A stretch of DNA of 64,000 bases, taken from assembly GCA_015056315.1 (NCBI GenBank), contig SVGN01000006.1:35076-99075 (forward strand), written 5' to 3'. Position numbers and translations under genes: made by a program. Below, piece by piece: positions 23,795-32,039 of this stretch. The first letter of the stretch is position 1. The number at the start of each line of letters is the position of its first letter. Below the pieces are notes generated by a model. The model did not search any database, was not told the DNA's origin, and was given only the letters and a program-made list of their open reading frames with translations. Origin of the DNA: Clostridiales bacterium. Lineage in GTDB: Bacteria; Bacillota; Clostridia; Christensenellales; Aristaeellaceae.

Positions 23795-23831
23795 CGAGGG
23801 CAGAAGCAAAGCTTCCCGCCCTCGTGTTTTT
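23795..23831 (+). terminator. Terminator of the malic enzyme gene
   Basis: CGAGGGC / GCCCTCG arms with an inner stem, followed by TGTTTTTTG. Confidence 0.8.
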
Positions 23832-23857
23832 TGTCCCATCTTTCTGCCAAGCGGGCA

Positions 23858-23887
23858 TTGCTTCACGCCCGCCGCCTGCCCTATACT
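23858..23887 (+). promoter_or_regulatory. Promoter of the secreted esterase gene
   Basis: TTGCTT, 18-base spacer, TATACT. Confidence 0.55.
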
Positions 23888-23922
23888 ATAGCCATACCCC
23901 ACACCGCGAAGGAGGCCGTCAT

Positions 23923-24777
23923 ATGTCCCGTTTCCTTAGTTTTGTCCTGTTGCTTTCCCTGTGCATCACCCCTGCGCTGGCGCAGGAGGATCCCTATACG
24001 CCCCCGGCTGGGTTCGATGGCTACCAAAAGGGGGCCTTGTACGCCATCCCGGAGACGGTGAGCTACTACTCCACCACCTGCGAGAAGGAGCGCAAGTTCA
24101 ATCTATACCTGCCTGTGCAGTACGATGAGAGCAAGGCCTATCCCCTGCTGATCCTGCTGCACGGCATCGGCGGCGACCACAACGAGTGGAACGGCGGCAA
24201 GCCCGGCATCATCATCGGCAATCTGGTGCTGAACGGCGAAGCGCCGGAGATGATCGTTGTCACGCCGGATGTGAAGGCCTTCCACAAGGATGCGGCTCCT
24301 GCGGGCATCTACACCCCGGAGAACTTTGCCGCCTTCGATAACTTCATCAACGACCTGCGGGACGATCTGCTGCCCTTCCTTAGGGAGAACTACAGCATTG
24401 CAGAGGGCCGCGAGAACACCGCCATCGCCGGGCTTTCCATGGGCGGGCGCGAATCGCTGTATATCGGCCTGAGCATGCCGGAGACCTTCGGCTATGTGGG
24501 TGCCTTTGCCCCCGCCCCCGGCGTGCTGCCCTACAACGTGGAAAAAGGCCTCTTTGCCAAAGAGGAGCTGAAGGCCGCCGAGGGCTACGATACCCTGATC
24601 ATGATCGTGCACGGCCTGCAGGATAACGTGGTGGCCCCCTGGCCCAAGACCTACTCCGACACCCTTACCGCCAACGGCACCGAGCATGTGTACTACGAGA
24701 CCCCCGGCGCCCACGATTTCTTTGTGTGGAAGAACGGGCTGTACAATTTCGTGAAGCAGATCTTCCCCGGCAAGTAA
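23923..24777 (+). CDS. Secreted CE1-like esterase (feruloyl/acetyl-xylan esterase type)
   Basis: The 284-residue protein has a Sec signal peptide (FLSFVLLLSLCITPALA, cut before QED) and an esterase-D/CE1 alpha/beta-hydrolase fold. LLILLHGIGGDHNEW holds the oxyanion loop, IAGLSMGGRESL the nucleophile Ser, MIVHGLQDNVV the Asp and TPGAHDFFVW the His. CE1 enzymes release ferulate or acetate from xylan; the close relatives XynZ and IroE make exact substrate uncertain. GGAGG precedes the ATG. It fits with the CE15 and GH3 genes at 36-40 kb as part of hemicellulose use. Confidence 0.85.
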   Translation: MSRFLSFVLLLSLCITPALAQEDPYTPPAGFDGYQKGALYAIPETVSYYSTTCEKERKFNLYLPVQYDESKAYPLLILLHGIGGDHNEWNGGKPGIIIGNLVLNGEAPEMIVVTPDVKAFHKDAAPAGIYTPENFAAFDNFINDLRDDLLPFLRENYSIAEGRENTAIAGLSMGGRESLYIGLSMPETFGYVGAFAPAPGVLPYNVEKGLFAKEELKAAEGYDTLIMIVHGLQDNVVAPWPKTYSDTLTANGTEHVYYETPGAHDFFVWKNGLYNFVKQIFPGK

Positions 24778-24789
24778 ACGATCGTCAAA

Positions 24790-24830
24790 ATGCCCCCGGT
24801 GCGCAGTTCAGTTCAATGCACCGGGGGCAT
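24790..24830 (+). terminator. Terminator of the esterase gene
   Basis: The 13-bp stem ATGCCCCCGGTGC / GCACCGGGGGCAT; the T-run is weak (TCTGT). Confidence 0.6.
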
Positions 24831-24839
24831 TCTGTACCC

Positions 24840-24867
24840 TTTACATTCCGCTAATTTTCTGTATAAT
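24840..24867 (+). promoter_or_regulatory. Promoter of the VOC/oxidoreductase operon
   Basis: TTTACA, 16-base spacer, TATAAT. Confidence 0.6.
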
Positions 24868-24947
24868 AAGCCTCAGAAAACAGCGTGCGGGGCGTGCCCG
24901 CCACCAAAACCGCATACCCCGCACCAACAGAAAGAAGGCGTTTTTCT

Positions 24948-25406
24948 ATGGCAGGTCCCCTTGGTACCCTCCGTGTAGCCCAGATCGGCTTTATCGTGCG
25001 CGATATCGAGACCACCAAACAGAAGTTTGCCGAGTTTCTCGGTACCCCGGTACCTCCCACGGTGGGCGGCGGCGAATTCGAGACCACCCAGACCACGGTG
25101 AACGGGCAGCCCGCCCCCGATGCCAACTGCAAAATGGCATTCTTCGATCTGGAAAACATCCAGCTGGAGCTGATCGAGCCCAACGGCCACAAGAGCACCT
25201 GGCAGGATCATCTGGATGCCCACGGCGAGGGCATCCATCACATTGCCTTTGGCGTAAAAGGCACCGATGAGAAGCTCATCGCCTGCGAGGCCATGGGGCT
25301 CAAGTGCACCCAGCGGGGCAAGTACGGTGACGGCGGCGGCGAATACGCCTATCTGGATGCCACCGAGACCCTCAAATGCTTCATGGAAACCCTGGAAAGC
25401 TACTGA
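24948..25406 (+). CDS. VOC (glyoxalase/dioxygenase) superfamily protein
   Basis: The 152-residue protein has the two beta-alpha-beta-beta-beta modules of the VOC fold: VAQIGFIVRDIETTKQKFAE starts the first, and GIHHIAFGVKGTDEKLIACE the second. Candidate metal ligands are His in HHIAFGV and the late Glu/Asp of AYLDATE. Its pattern resembles lactoylglutathione-lyase-like or methylmalonyl-CoA-epimerase-like members, so the substrate is open. It starts 80 bases downstream of a promoter and ends 18 bases before the oxidoreductase gene, suggesting that both act on one sugar- or acid-derived intermediate. Confidence 0.8.
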   Translation: MAGPLGTLRVAQIGFIVRDIETTKQKFAEFLGTPVPPTVGGGEFETTQTTVNGQPAPDANCKMAFFDLENIQLELIEPNGHKSTWQDHLDAHGEGIHHIAFGVKGTDEKLIACEAMGLKCTQRGKYGDGGGEYAYLDATETLKCFMETLESY

Positions 25407-25424
25407 CGAAGGGAGGCATTTACC

Positions 25425-26609
25425 ATGCAGATCAAACCCGTTAAAACTGCCGTGGTGGGCTGCGGCATCATCTCGCAGGTCTACCTGCGCAATATGACCC
25501 GGCTGTTCAGCATCCTGGATGTGGTGGCGGTGTGCGACCTGGTGCCCGAGCTGGCTCAGGAGGCTGCCCGCAAGTACGGCGTGCCCCGGGTGATGACGCT
25601 GGAGGAGATCACCGCCGATCCGGAGATCGAGCTGGTCATCAACCTGACGGCTGCCTCCGCCCATTATGGGGTCATCCGTCAGCTGCTGCTGGCGGGCAAG
25701 CATGTGTACACCGAAAAGACCATGACCGCCCGGCTGGAGCAGGCCCGGGAGCTGGTGGATATCGCCAACGCAAAGGGCCTGTACCTGGCCGTTGCGCCGG
25801 ATACCGCACTGGGTGCCGCCATACAGACCGCGCGCTGGGCGGTGGATCACGGCCTCATCGGCGAGGTGACCTCCTGCGTGGTCTCCATCAACCGGGACCA
25901 GAACCTGAATGCGGAGCGTTTCCGCTTCCTGCGCAGCGAGGGCGGCTGCCTGCCCTACGATGTGGGCATCTACTACATTCAGGCACTGCTGTGCATCCTT
26001 GGCCCGGTGGCCGAGGTGACCGGCTTCGGTGCCCCTGCCAGGCCCAGGCAGCGGCAGTTCCTCTACAACAAGGAGGATGCGGAGAGCTGGCAGATCCCCG
26101 GCAACAATCTGGTGGCAGGCTCCCTGAAATTCCGGCGGGGCACGCTGGGCATGCTGCATTTTGACGGCAACACCATCGGCGCAGAGTGCTCCACCTTCCG
26201 CATCTATGGCACGGAGGGCATCTTGGAGCTGGGCGACCCCAACCGCTTCGGCGACCCGGTCACCCTCATCAAGCCGGAAAGCCCGCCCTGTCAGCTGCCC
26301 ATGACCCACGGCTACGACGGCACCTGTGTGCTGGAGGATGCCACCGATTTCGAGAAGGGCTACGGCAACCGGGGCATCGGCGTGGCAGAGCTGGCGTGGG
26401 CCATCCGCAAGGGCCGCCCCAACCGGCTCAATAAGGAGATGGGCCTGCACGGGCTGGAGGTGCTCTGCGGCCTGGATGAGACCGCCCGCACCGGCGGCGT
26501 GTACCATATGACCTCCACCTTTACCTCGGAGCCGGTGAAGCCGGGCATTTATTCCACCATGTGGGGCGGCGGCGCCCGGGCGGATGCCGAACTCTCTCTG
26601 GTGGATTAA
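25425..26609 (+). CDS. Gfo/Idh/MocA family oxidoreductase
   Basis: The 394-residue protein opens with a Rossmann domain (VKTAVVGCGIISQVYLRNMT) and the family's EK motif in KHVYTEKTMTARLEQ. An alpha/beta substrate domain follows, containing GGCLPYDVGIYYIQALLCIL in the position of the usual GGxxxDxGxH active-site segment, here with Tyr where His is common. Such enzymes oxidise or reduce sugars, inositols or their acids with NAD(P). It is the second gene of a two-gene operon behind the VOC protein; AGGGAGG precedes the ATG. Substrate cannot be read from sequence. Confidence 0.88.
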   Translation: MQIKPVKTAVVGCGIISQVYLRNMTRLFSILDVVAVCDLVPELAQEAARKYGVPRVMTLEEITADPEIELVINLTAASAHYGVIRQLLLAGKHVYTEKTMTARLEQARELVDIANAKGLYLAVAPDTALGAAIQTARWAVDHGLIGEVTSCVVSINRDQNLNAERFRFLRSEGGCLPYDVGIYYIQALLCILGPVAEVTGFGAPARPRQRQFLYNKEDAESWQIPGNNLVAGSLKFRRGTLGMLHFDGNTIGAECSTFRIYGTEGILELGDPNRFGDPVTLIKPESPPCQLPMTHGYDGTCVLEDATDFEKGYGNRGIGVAELAWAIRKGRPNRLNKEMGLHGLEVLCGLDETARTGGVYHMTSTFTSEPVKPGIYSTMWGGGARADAELSLVD

Positions 26610-26612
26610 TGA

Positions 26613-26741
26613 GCAGGGTGCAGGGGGATCATCCCCCTGCCGGGGCTTGGGGCAGCGCCCCAAAACCTGCGCCGCAGCGCGCAACCCCAAGCACAGCGAG
26701 CGCCAAAGGCCCAAGATGTGCGCCGGTAACGCCCAAGCCGG
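26613..26741. repeat. Dispersed repeat, tandem copy 1
   Basis: It begins GCAGGGTGCAGGGGGATC, has the palindrome GGGGGATCATCCCCC, then a GGGGC...GCCCC hairpin and a GC-rich tail. It is repeated 145 bases downstream and, inverted, inside 22258-22474. Confidence 0.75.
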
Positions 26742-26757
26742 GGGAATACCGAAAGAA

Positions 26758-26887
26758 GCAGGGTGCAGGGGGATCATCCCCCTGCCGGGGCTTGGGGCAG
26801 CGCCCCAAAACCCTGCGCCGCAGCGCGTAACCCCAAGCACAGCGAGCGCCAAAGGCGCAGGATGTGCGCCGGTAACGCCCAAGCCGG
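26758..26887. repeat. Dispersed repeat, tandem copy 2
   Basis: It is nearly identical to copy 1 over about 130 bases, separated from it by a 16-base linker. Confidence 0.75.
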
Positions 26888-26954
26888 AAAAAGCACCCAA
26901 ACCGTCCTGTACCGTGCACTCCTCCCCCGCCATTCTCCCTCCCCCAAAAGCAGC

Positions 26955-26993
26955 AAAACACCTTCCGGATGCACCACGCACCCGGAAGGTGTT
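26955..26993 (-). terminator. Terminator of the sugar ABC transporter operon
   Basis: AACACCTTCCGG / CCGGAAGGTGTT arms, followed on the minus strand by TTTTGC, 38 bases past the last gene. Confidence 0.65.
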
Positions 26994-27031
26994 CTTTGTT
27001 ACTGAAACGATCTGTACAGGAAGAAGGCTCC

Positions 27032-28087
27032 TTACGCCTTTACGCCTTCCTTGCCCTTGCCCTTCTTCTTGGCCCGGTGGGAGAGCACCACGCTCTGCAG
27101 CAGAATGAAGAAGCAAAGCATGGCACCGGTGGTGATGGACTGCCACCAGGGATCCCGCAGGCCGGAGGTGGTAACGATGGCCTTGATGGTGGTCAGGGTC
27201 AGCACGCCGAAGAAGGTGCCGATCACGTTGCCTACGCCGCCACTGAGCAGCGTGCCGCCGATGATGGCAGAGGCAATGGCGTTCATCTCCGCACCGGCGG
27301 CGTTGGTGGCATTGCCTGCGCCGGTGTGCATCATGAACACAAAGCCCGCGATGCCGGAGAGCAGACCGCTGATCAGGTAGGACCAGAAACGGGTGCGCTT
27401 TACATTCACGCCCAGCATCAAAGCGCTCTGGCTGTTGCCGCCGATGGCGTAGAAGTTGCGGCCCATACGGGTCTTCTTCAGCACCACGAACACCACCAGC
27501 AGAATGACCAGCGCCACCACCACGCCCAGCTCCATGCGGGCGGGGATCAGGTTGCCCTTCTTGGCAATGTAGCCCAGCCAGGGGATCTCGATCTTGGTCT
27601 TCATGAGCGCCTTGAAGCCCTCATGGGCGATCTTCTGGGGCTCCAGAGAAACGATGGTGGTCATGCCGCGGGCAAAGAACATGCCCGCCAGCGTGATGAT
27701 GAAGGGCTGGATCTCCAGATAGGAGATCAGGTACCCCTGCACCAGACCGAAGCACAGGCCGATGCCGATGGCCAGCAGCGCAGCGGTAAAGATGCTGCCG
27801 CCGTTGTTCATGTGCACGATGCAGCTCATTACCACCAGGGCCGTTACGCCGCCGACGGAGATATCGATGCCGCCGCCGATCATCACGATGGTAAGACCGC
27901 AGGCCACGATAATCAGGGCCGCGTTGTTGTTGAGCATGTCGAACACCTGCTGGAACCGCAGGAAGCCGCCGCCCCAGATGAGCATGGCCAGCCCGTACAT
28001 GGCAAAGAAGATGCAGATGGTAATGGTCAGAAGCAGCTGGGTATCGGTCAGCGGCTCCCGGCGTTTCAGTTGGTTACTGCGCTTCAT
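27032..28087 (-). CDS. yjfF: Galactofuranose-type ABC transporter permease, YjfF-like
   Basis: The 351-residue polytopic membrane protein belongs to the RbsC/BPD_transp_2 family, with about nine to ten helices. GGGIDISVGGVTALVVMSC and LSGGVGNVIGTFFGVL are the conserved segments of this family. It ends in a short basic tail (KKKGKGKEGVKA). It is the last gene of the operon and overlaps the preceding permease gene by 14 bases. The two permeases form the membrane channel for one ATPase dimer or fused ATPase. Assignment as the YjfF partner rests on order and on the YtfR-like ATPase; the substrate could also be another furanose or pentose. Confidence 0.85.
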   Translation of the reverse strand: MKRSNQLKRREPLTDTQLLLTITICIFFAMYGLAMLIWGGGFLRFQQVFDMLNNNAALIIVACGLTIVMIGGGIDISVGGVTALVVMSCIVHMNNGGSIFTAALLAIGIGLCFGLVQGYLISYLEIQPFIITLAGMFFARGMTTIVSLEPQKIAHEGFKALMKTKIEIPWLGYIAKKGNLIPARMELGVVVALVILLVVFVVLKKTRMGRNFYAIGGNSQSALMLGVNVKRTRFWSYLISGLLSGIAGFVFMMHTGAGNATNAAGAEMNAIASAIIGGTLLSGGVGNVIGTFFGVLTLTTIKAIVTTSGLRDPWWQSITTGAMLCFFILLQSVVLSHRAKKKGKGKEGVKA

Positions 28088-29153
28088 TGTGTGCCGCCTC
28101 CTTTGCTTTTCTGCCGCCGGAGAGCTTCTTCCACAGGCGGCTCAGCTGTGCCTTGACCACCGGCGAGCCGATGACCACGATCAGGATGATAACGATGGCC
28201 TTGTACGCCTTAACGGCGGTGGAGGGCACCTTCATGGCGTAGAGGGTGATGGTGAGGGCCTGGATGGCATAGGCACCCAGCACGGAGCTGGATACCTTGA
28301 ACTTGCCGCCGCCCAGCGCATTGCCGCCGATGGCAACCGCCAGGATGGCATCCATCTCGATCTCCAGCAGCAGGGTCTCGTGGTTGATGAGGCCCAGACG
28401 GCTCACGCCGATGCAGCCGGCCACGGCGCAGCACACACCAAGGATCATAAAGCTGAGCAGTTTGATCAGCGTGGTGTTGATGCCGTTGAGGCGGGCAGCC
28501 CGCTGGTTGATGCCCACGGTCTGGGTATACAGCCCCAGGGTGGTGAACTTGAACAGCAGCGCAAACAGGATGCCCACAACGGCCACGATAATGATGGGCG
28601 TGGGGATCGGCACACCGGGAATAAAGCTGCCGATGGCATTGATCAGCGGGCTTTCCACGGTGGGGGTGGCACCGCCGTTGATCCAGTACGCAATGGAGCG
28701 GCCGCAGGTGAACAGCACCAGCGTGGCGATCATGGGCTGGATCTTGAAAACGGAGACCAGTGTACCGTTAAAGGCACCGAACACCACCGCCACAGCGCAG
28801 CAGCACAGGAACGCCAGCACGATCGTGCCCGCGGTGATCTCGCCCGAGCGCAGCACCTTGACGAACACACTGCCCGCAATGGCAGCCAGGGCACCAACGG
28901 AGATATCCTGACCGCCGCAGGCAGCGGTAACCAGGGTCATGCCCATGGCCAGCACCGCCAGCTCGGAAGCACCGTTGAGGATGCTGATCAGGTTACCGGT
29001 GAGCACGGTGTTGCCCACATTGTTCTTGGCGATCTCAATGGAGAAAAAGCTGGGATCCCGCAGAAGGTTGAAAACCACGATCAGCAAAATGGAGACCAGC
29101 GGCAGCATCAGCTGGGAGTGCCTGCTCCAGTTAAACTTGCTCTTCTGTGCCAT
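28074..29153 (-). CDS. ytfT: Galactofuranose-type ABC transporter permease, YtfT-like
   Basis: The 359-residue RbsC-family permease has a hydrophobic core with ACGGQDISVGALAAIAGSVF near the second helix and AIGGNALGGGKFKVSSSVLG later, both typical. I chose the ATG at 29153, nine bases behind GGGAGGTG; a longer start has no site. It follows the ATPase gene directly and overlaps the second permease gene by 14 bases, so the pair is translationally coupled. Together with the ATPase and binding protein it forms a YtfQRT-YjfF-type importer. Confidence 0.85.
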   Translation of the reverse strand: MAQKSKFNWSRHSQLMLPLVSILLIVVFNLLRDPSFFSIEIAKNNVGNTVLTGNLISILNGASELAVLAMGMTLVTAACGGQDISVGALAAIAGSVFVKVLRSGEITAGTIVLAFLCCCAVAVVFGAFNGTLVSVFKIQPMIATLVLFTCGRSIAYWINGGATPTVESPLINAIGSFIPGVPIPTPIIIVAVVGILFALLFKFTTLGLYTQTVGINQRAARLNGINTTLIKLLSFMILGVCCAVAGCIGVSRLGLINHETLLLEIEMDAILAVAIGGNALGGGKFKVSSSVLGAYAIQALTITLYAMKVPSTAVKAYKAIVIILIVVIGSPVVKAQLSRLWKKLSGGRKAKEAAHNEAQ

Positions 29154-29154
29154 C

Positions 29155-30663
29155 TCAGTCCACACCTCCCGCAATGGTACGCATCACGTTGCTCTGGGTA
29201 AGCTCCTGCCCGCGCAGCTGACCAACGATGCGGCGGTCGCGCATTACGATGAGGCGGGAGCAGGTACGCAGCATCTCTTCGATCTCGGAAGAAATAAAGG
29301 TAACGCTCATGCCCTCCTCCGCCAGCTTGCGCACCAGACGCTGGATCTCGGTCTTGGTACCCACGTCGATGCCGCGGGTGGGCTCGTCCAAAATCAGGTA
29401 CTTGGGGTGGGTGAGCAGCCAGCGGGCCAGGATCACCTTCTGCTGGTTGCCGCCGGAGAGGCTCTTGATGGGCGTTTCGCTGGAGGCGGTCTTGATCTCC
29501 AGCGCCTTGATGTATTCATCGGCAAAGGCCTCAGCCTCCGCCTGGGAGAAGGGCCGGAAGAAGCCCTTCATTACCTGCAAAGCCAGAATGATGTTATCCC
29601 GCACGGAAAGATCGGCAATGATGCCGTCATCCTTGCGGTCTTCGGGCAGATAACCGATGCCCTGCTTCATGGCATGGATGGGCTTCTGGATCTTTACCGC
29701 CTTGCCATCCATCCGCACGGTGCCGCCGGTCACCCGGTCGGCTGCAAAAATGGCGCGCACGCTCTCGCTGCGCCCGGAGCCCAGAAGGCCCGTAAAGCCG
29801 TTTACCTCGCCCTTGCGGATGGCAAAGGCAAAGGGATTGGTGCACGCTGCGCTGGAAAGCCCATCCGCCTCGTACACGGGGGTGGAGGTATCCACCGTGG
29901 TGGTCTCCTCCCGCTTCAGTTCGCCCAGTTCCTCCAGCTCCTTGCCCATCATTTTGGCAACCAGCTCTACCTGGGGCAGATTTTCGATCTCGTATTCGCC
30001 CACCAGCTCGCCGTTGCGCAAAACGGTGATGCGGTCGCTCACCTCGTAGACCTGCTCCAGGAAATGGGTAACGAAAATAATGCCCACTCCGCGGCTGCGC
30101 AGGTCGCGCATCAGGCCGAAGAGCATCTCCACTTCCTTATCATCCAGAGAGGAGGTGGGCTCGTCCAGAATGAGCACCTTGCAATCCATATCCACAGCGC
30201 GCGCAATGGCTACCATCTGCTGCACGGCCAGAGAGCAGCTGCCCAGCTGCTGCTTGGCCCGGGCCGGAATGCCCAGATTGGTGAGGATCTCATCCGCTTT
30301 TTTCTCCATGCCCTTCCAATCCACGGTAACATAGTTGCCGCGGCCGATGAACATGTTCTCCGCCACCGTCAGGTTCGGGCACAGTGTGATCTCCTGGTAC
30401 ACCGTGCTGATGCCCGCCTTCTGTGCATCCTGCGGCGAGCGGATGCTTACCTCGCCCTCAACACCGTCGATGAAGATCTGCCCGGCATCCTTGGCATAAA
30501 CGCCGGTCAGCACCTTGATCAGCGTGGATTTTCCAGCACCGTTCTCGCCCATCAGCGCATGGATCTCGCCCTTGCGCAGGGTAAAATCCACATTCGAGAG
30601 CGCCTTTACGCCCGGAAACGTCTTGCCGATCCCGCGCATAGACAAAACGACATCGTTTTGCAT
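29155..30663 (-). CDS. ytfR: Sugar ABC transporter ATP-binding protein, YtfR-like
   Basis: The 502-residue protein is a fused double ATPase. The first half has Walker A GENGAGKST, signature SLAVQQMVAIARA and Walker B VLILDEPTSSLD. The second half has GLLGSGRSE in place of a full Walker A, SGGNQQKVILARW, and ILDEPTRGID. This asymmetry is normal for RbsA/MglA/YtfR proteins. FVTHFLEQVYEVSDRITVLR is very close to E. coli YtfR. It powers import by the two permeases encoded downstream. The ATG at 30663 has AAGGAGGAG upstream. A stem-loop separates it from the binding-protein gene. Confidence 0.92.
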   Translation of the reverse strand: MQNDVVLSMRGIGKTFPGVKALSNVDFTLRKGEIHALMGENGAGKSTLIKVLTGVYAKDAGQIFIDGVEGEVSIRSPQDAQKAGISTVYQEITLCPNLTVAENMFIGRGNYVTVDWKGMEKKADEILTNLGIPARAKQQLGSCSLAVQQMVAIARAVDMDCKVLILDEPTSSLDDKEVEMLFGLMRDLRSRGVGIIFVTHFLEQVYEVSDRITVLRNGELVGEYEIENLPQVELVAKMMGKELEELGELKREETTTVDTSTPVYEADGLSSAACTNPFAFAIRKGEVNGFTGLLGSGRSESVRAIFAADRVTGGTVRMDGKAVKIQKPIHAMKQGIGYLPEDRKDDGIIADLSVRDNIILALQVMKGFFRPFSQAEAEAFADEYIKALEIKTASSETPIKSLSGGNQQKVILARWLLTHPKYLILDEPTRGIDVGTKTEIQRLVRKLAEEGMSVTFISSEIEEMLRTCSRLIVMRDRRIVGQLRGQELTQSNVMRTIAGGVD

Positions 30664-30711
30664 ATACGTCTCCTCCTTCCCTGTAAAAGAACAGGTCTTA
30701 AGCTTGCGAAA

Positions 30712-30755
30712 GCGCGGTGCGGTCTGCGGATCAACTCCACATGGCCGCACCGCGC
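30712..30755 (-). promoter_or_regulatory. Intercistronic stem-loop between binding-protein and ATPase genes
   Basis: The perfect 11-bp stem GCGCGGTGCGG / CCGCACCGCGC has a 22-base loop and no T-run. In this position it probably protects the upstream mRNA or thins read-through, giving more binding protein than transporter. Confidence 0.6.
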
Positions 30756-30799
30756 AGGGGTCAATTAGTCAGCCGAAGTTTTCTTTGACCGGGGAGAAA

Positions 30800-31768
30800 T
30801 TACTCGCCCAGGCCGTAAGCGTCGATGTCTTCCTGAGTGATGGTGGCAGCGTCGAAGCCCTTCTCTTCAGAGATGACCTTCTTGTCTTCGGGCAGCTCCA
30901 GGGTCTCGCCGGCTTCCAGCTTCTGGATCATATCGCTGATGACCTGAGCCTGGAAGGGAGAGCACTGACCGTCGTAGTTCCAGTTGCCGGCGAGCACTTC
31001 GCGAAGAGCCCAGCGGTTGCAGTCAAAGCCGATAACGATAACGTCGCCGTCCTTGCCGTGGGTGATGCCAGCCTCGTCCAGAGCGGCAACAGCGCCCTTG
31101 GCCATGCCGTCGTTCTCGGCGTAGATGACGTTGAAGGCTTCCTTGGAGTTGATCACAGACTCGGTGATCTTCTTGGCTTCAGCCTCGTCCCAGGTAGCGG
31201 TCTGCTGGGTAACAAGCTTCCAATTTTCGTTGGCAGCGACCTGAGCGTCCAGAGCGCCGGTACGGCCCAGCTGAGCATCGGAGCCCATAGCACCCTGAAT
31301 GTGGATGATGTTGTAGGCTTCCAGGTTCTGAGCGATCAGCCATTCAACAGCCAGCTTGCCCTGGTTGGCCATGTCGGAAACGATGGCGGCATTGTAGAGA
31401 GCGGGGTCGCAATCGATCATACGGTCGAAGAGGAACACGCCGATGCCGTTCTCCTGAGCAGCAGTCAGAACCTCGTCCCAGCCGGTGGTCTCAGCAGCGG
31501 AGATGAGCAGGTAGTCCACGCCGTCGGTGATGAACTGCTGAGCGGCAGCCAGCTGTTCGTCGTTCTTCAGGCTGTAGAAGGCCTTGGCTTCGTAGCCGTT
31601 CTCAGCGGTGAAAACGGTCTCGAAATCCTTCACGTTGGCCTCGCGGTAGCCGGACTCGGAGGGGGGATTGTTCACGATACCTACGGTGATCACATCGGCT
31701 TCAGCCATGGCCACACAAGCGGTGAGAACCATGAGCGCAGCCAGCAGCAGAGCAACAAACTTCTTCAT
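30800..31768 (-). CDS. ytfQ: Sugar ABC transporter substrate-binding protein, YtfQ-like
   Basis: The 322-residue exported protein has a signal peptide MKKFVALLLAALMVLTACVA; LTAC reads as a lipobox, so it is probably a lipoprotein. The mature part is a periplasmic-binding-protein-4 type sugar receptor: TVGIVNNPPSESGYREANVK, then LLISAAETTGWDEVLTAAQE, FDRMIDCD and VIYAENDGMAKGAVAALDEA. It resembles YtfQ, which binds galactofuranose. It is the first gene of the transporter operon behind an AGGAGG site. Its promoter faces the histidine kinase gene across a 271-base control region. Confidence 0.88.
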   Translation of the reverse strand: MKKFVALLLAALMVLTACVAMAEADVITVGIVNNPPSESGYREANVKDFETVFTAENGYEAKAFYSLKNDEQLAAAQQFITDGVDYLLISAAETTGWDEVLTAAQENGIGVFLFDRMIDCDPALYNAAIVSDMANQGKLAVEWLIAQNLEAYNIIHIQGAMGSDAQLGRTGALDAQVAANENWKLVTQQTATWDEAEAKKITESVINSKEAFNVIYAENDGMAKGAVAALDEAGITHGKDGDVIVIGFDCNRWALREVLAGNWNYDGQCSPFQAQVISDMIQKLEAGETLELPEDKKVISEEKGFDAATITQEDIDAYGLGE

Positions 31769-32039
31769 GATGGTGCCTCCTAAACGTTATTTGTCCAATC
31801 TGGTGGACTTGTTGCTATTATTGTATATGAAACCACCCCCGGTAACATTCAAATTCTTTTTTTCTTTTTAGCAAGTTTTTTGGAAGATATTCTCCCGGAA
31901 GAGAAAAAATGAAAAATCCTTTCGATTGCTGATACTTTTTTTCGCAGGCAAAGAAAACACAGCAAATTCATGCTATAATAGCAGAAACAAGAGGGAGCGT
32001 TTCCTTACATAAACAGACCGGGAAGGGAGGGCTTTACTG
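31769..32039. promoter_or_regulatory. Divergent control region, transporter and histidine kinase
   Basis: To the right, an extended -10 (TGCTATAAT, 31971-31979) with a poor -35 serves the kinase gene. To the left, TACAAT (31820-31825, minus strand) also lacks a good -35. Weak -35 boxes on both sides suggest activation, plausibly by the YesN-type regulator. The A/T-rich middle (31850-31940) may hold its sites; I could not define a repeat. Confidence 0.5.

Larger units (their letters stand above)
26610..27031. other. Intergenic stretch with tandem repeat units
   Basis: It holds two copies of a roughly 130-bp repeat (26613-26741, 26758-26887) and the ABC operon terminator. Open frames here only translate the repeats. 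Confidence 0.6.

Noticed and set aside
26561..27108. Open frames through the tandem repeat units
   Set aside because: They are translations of a non-coding GC-rich palindromic repeat and are duplicated because the DNA is.
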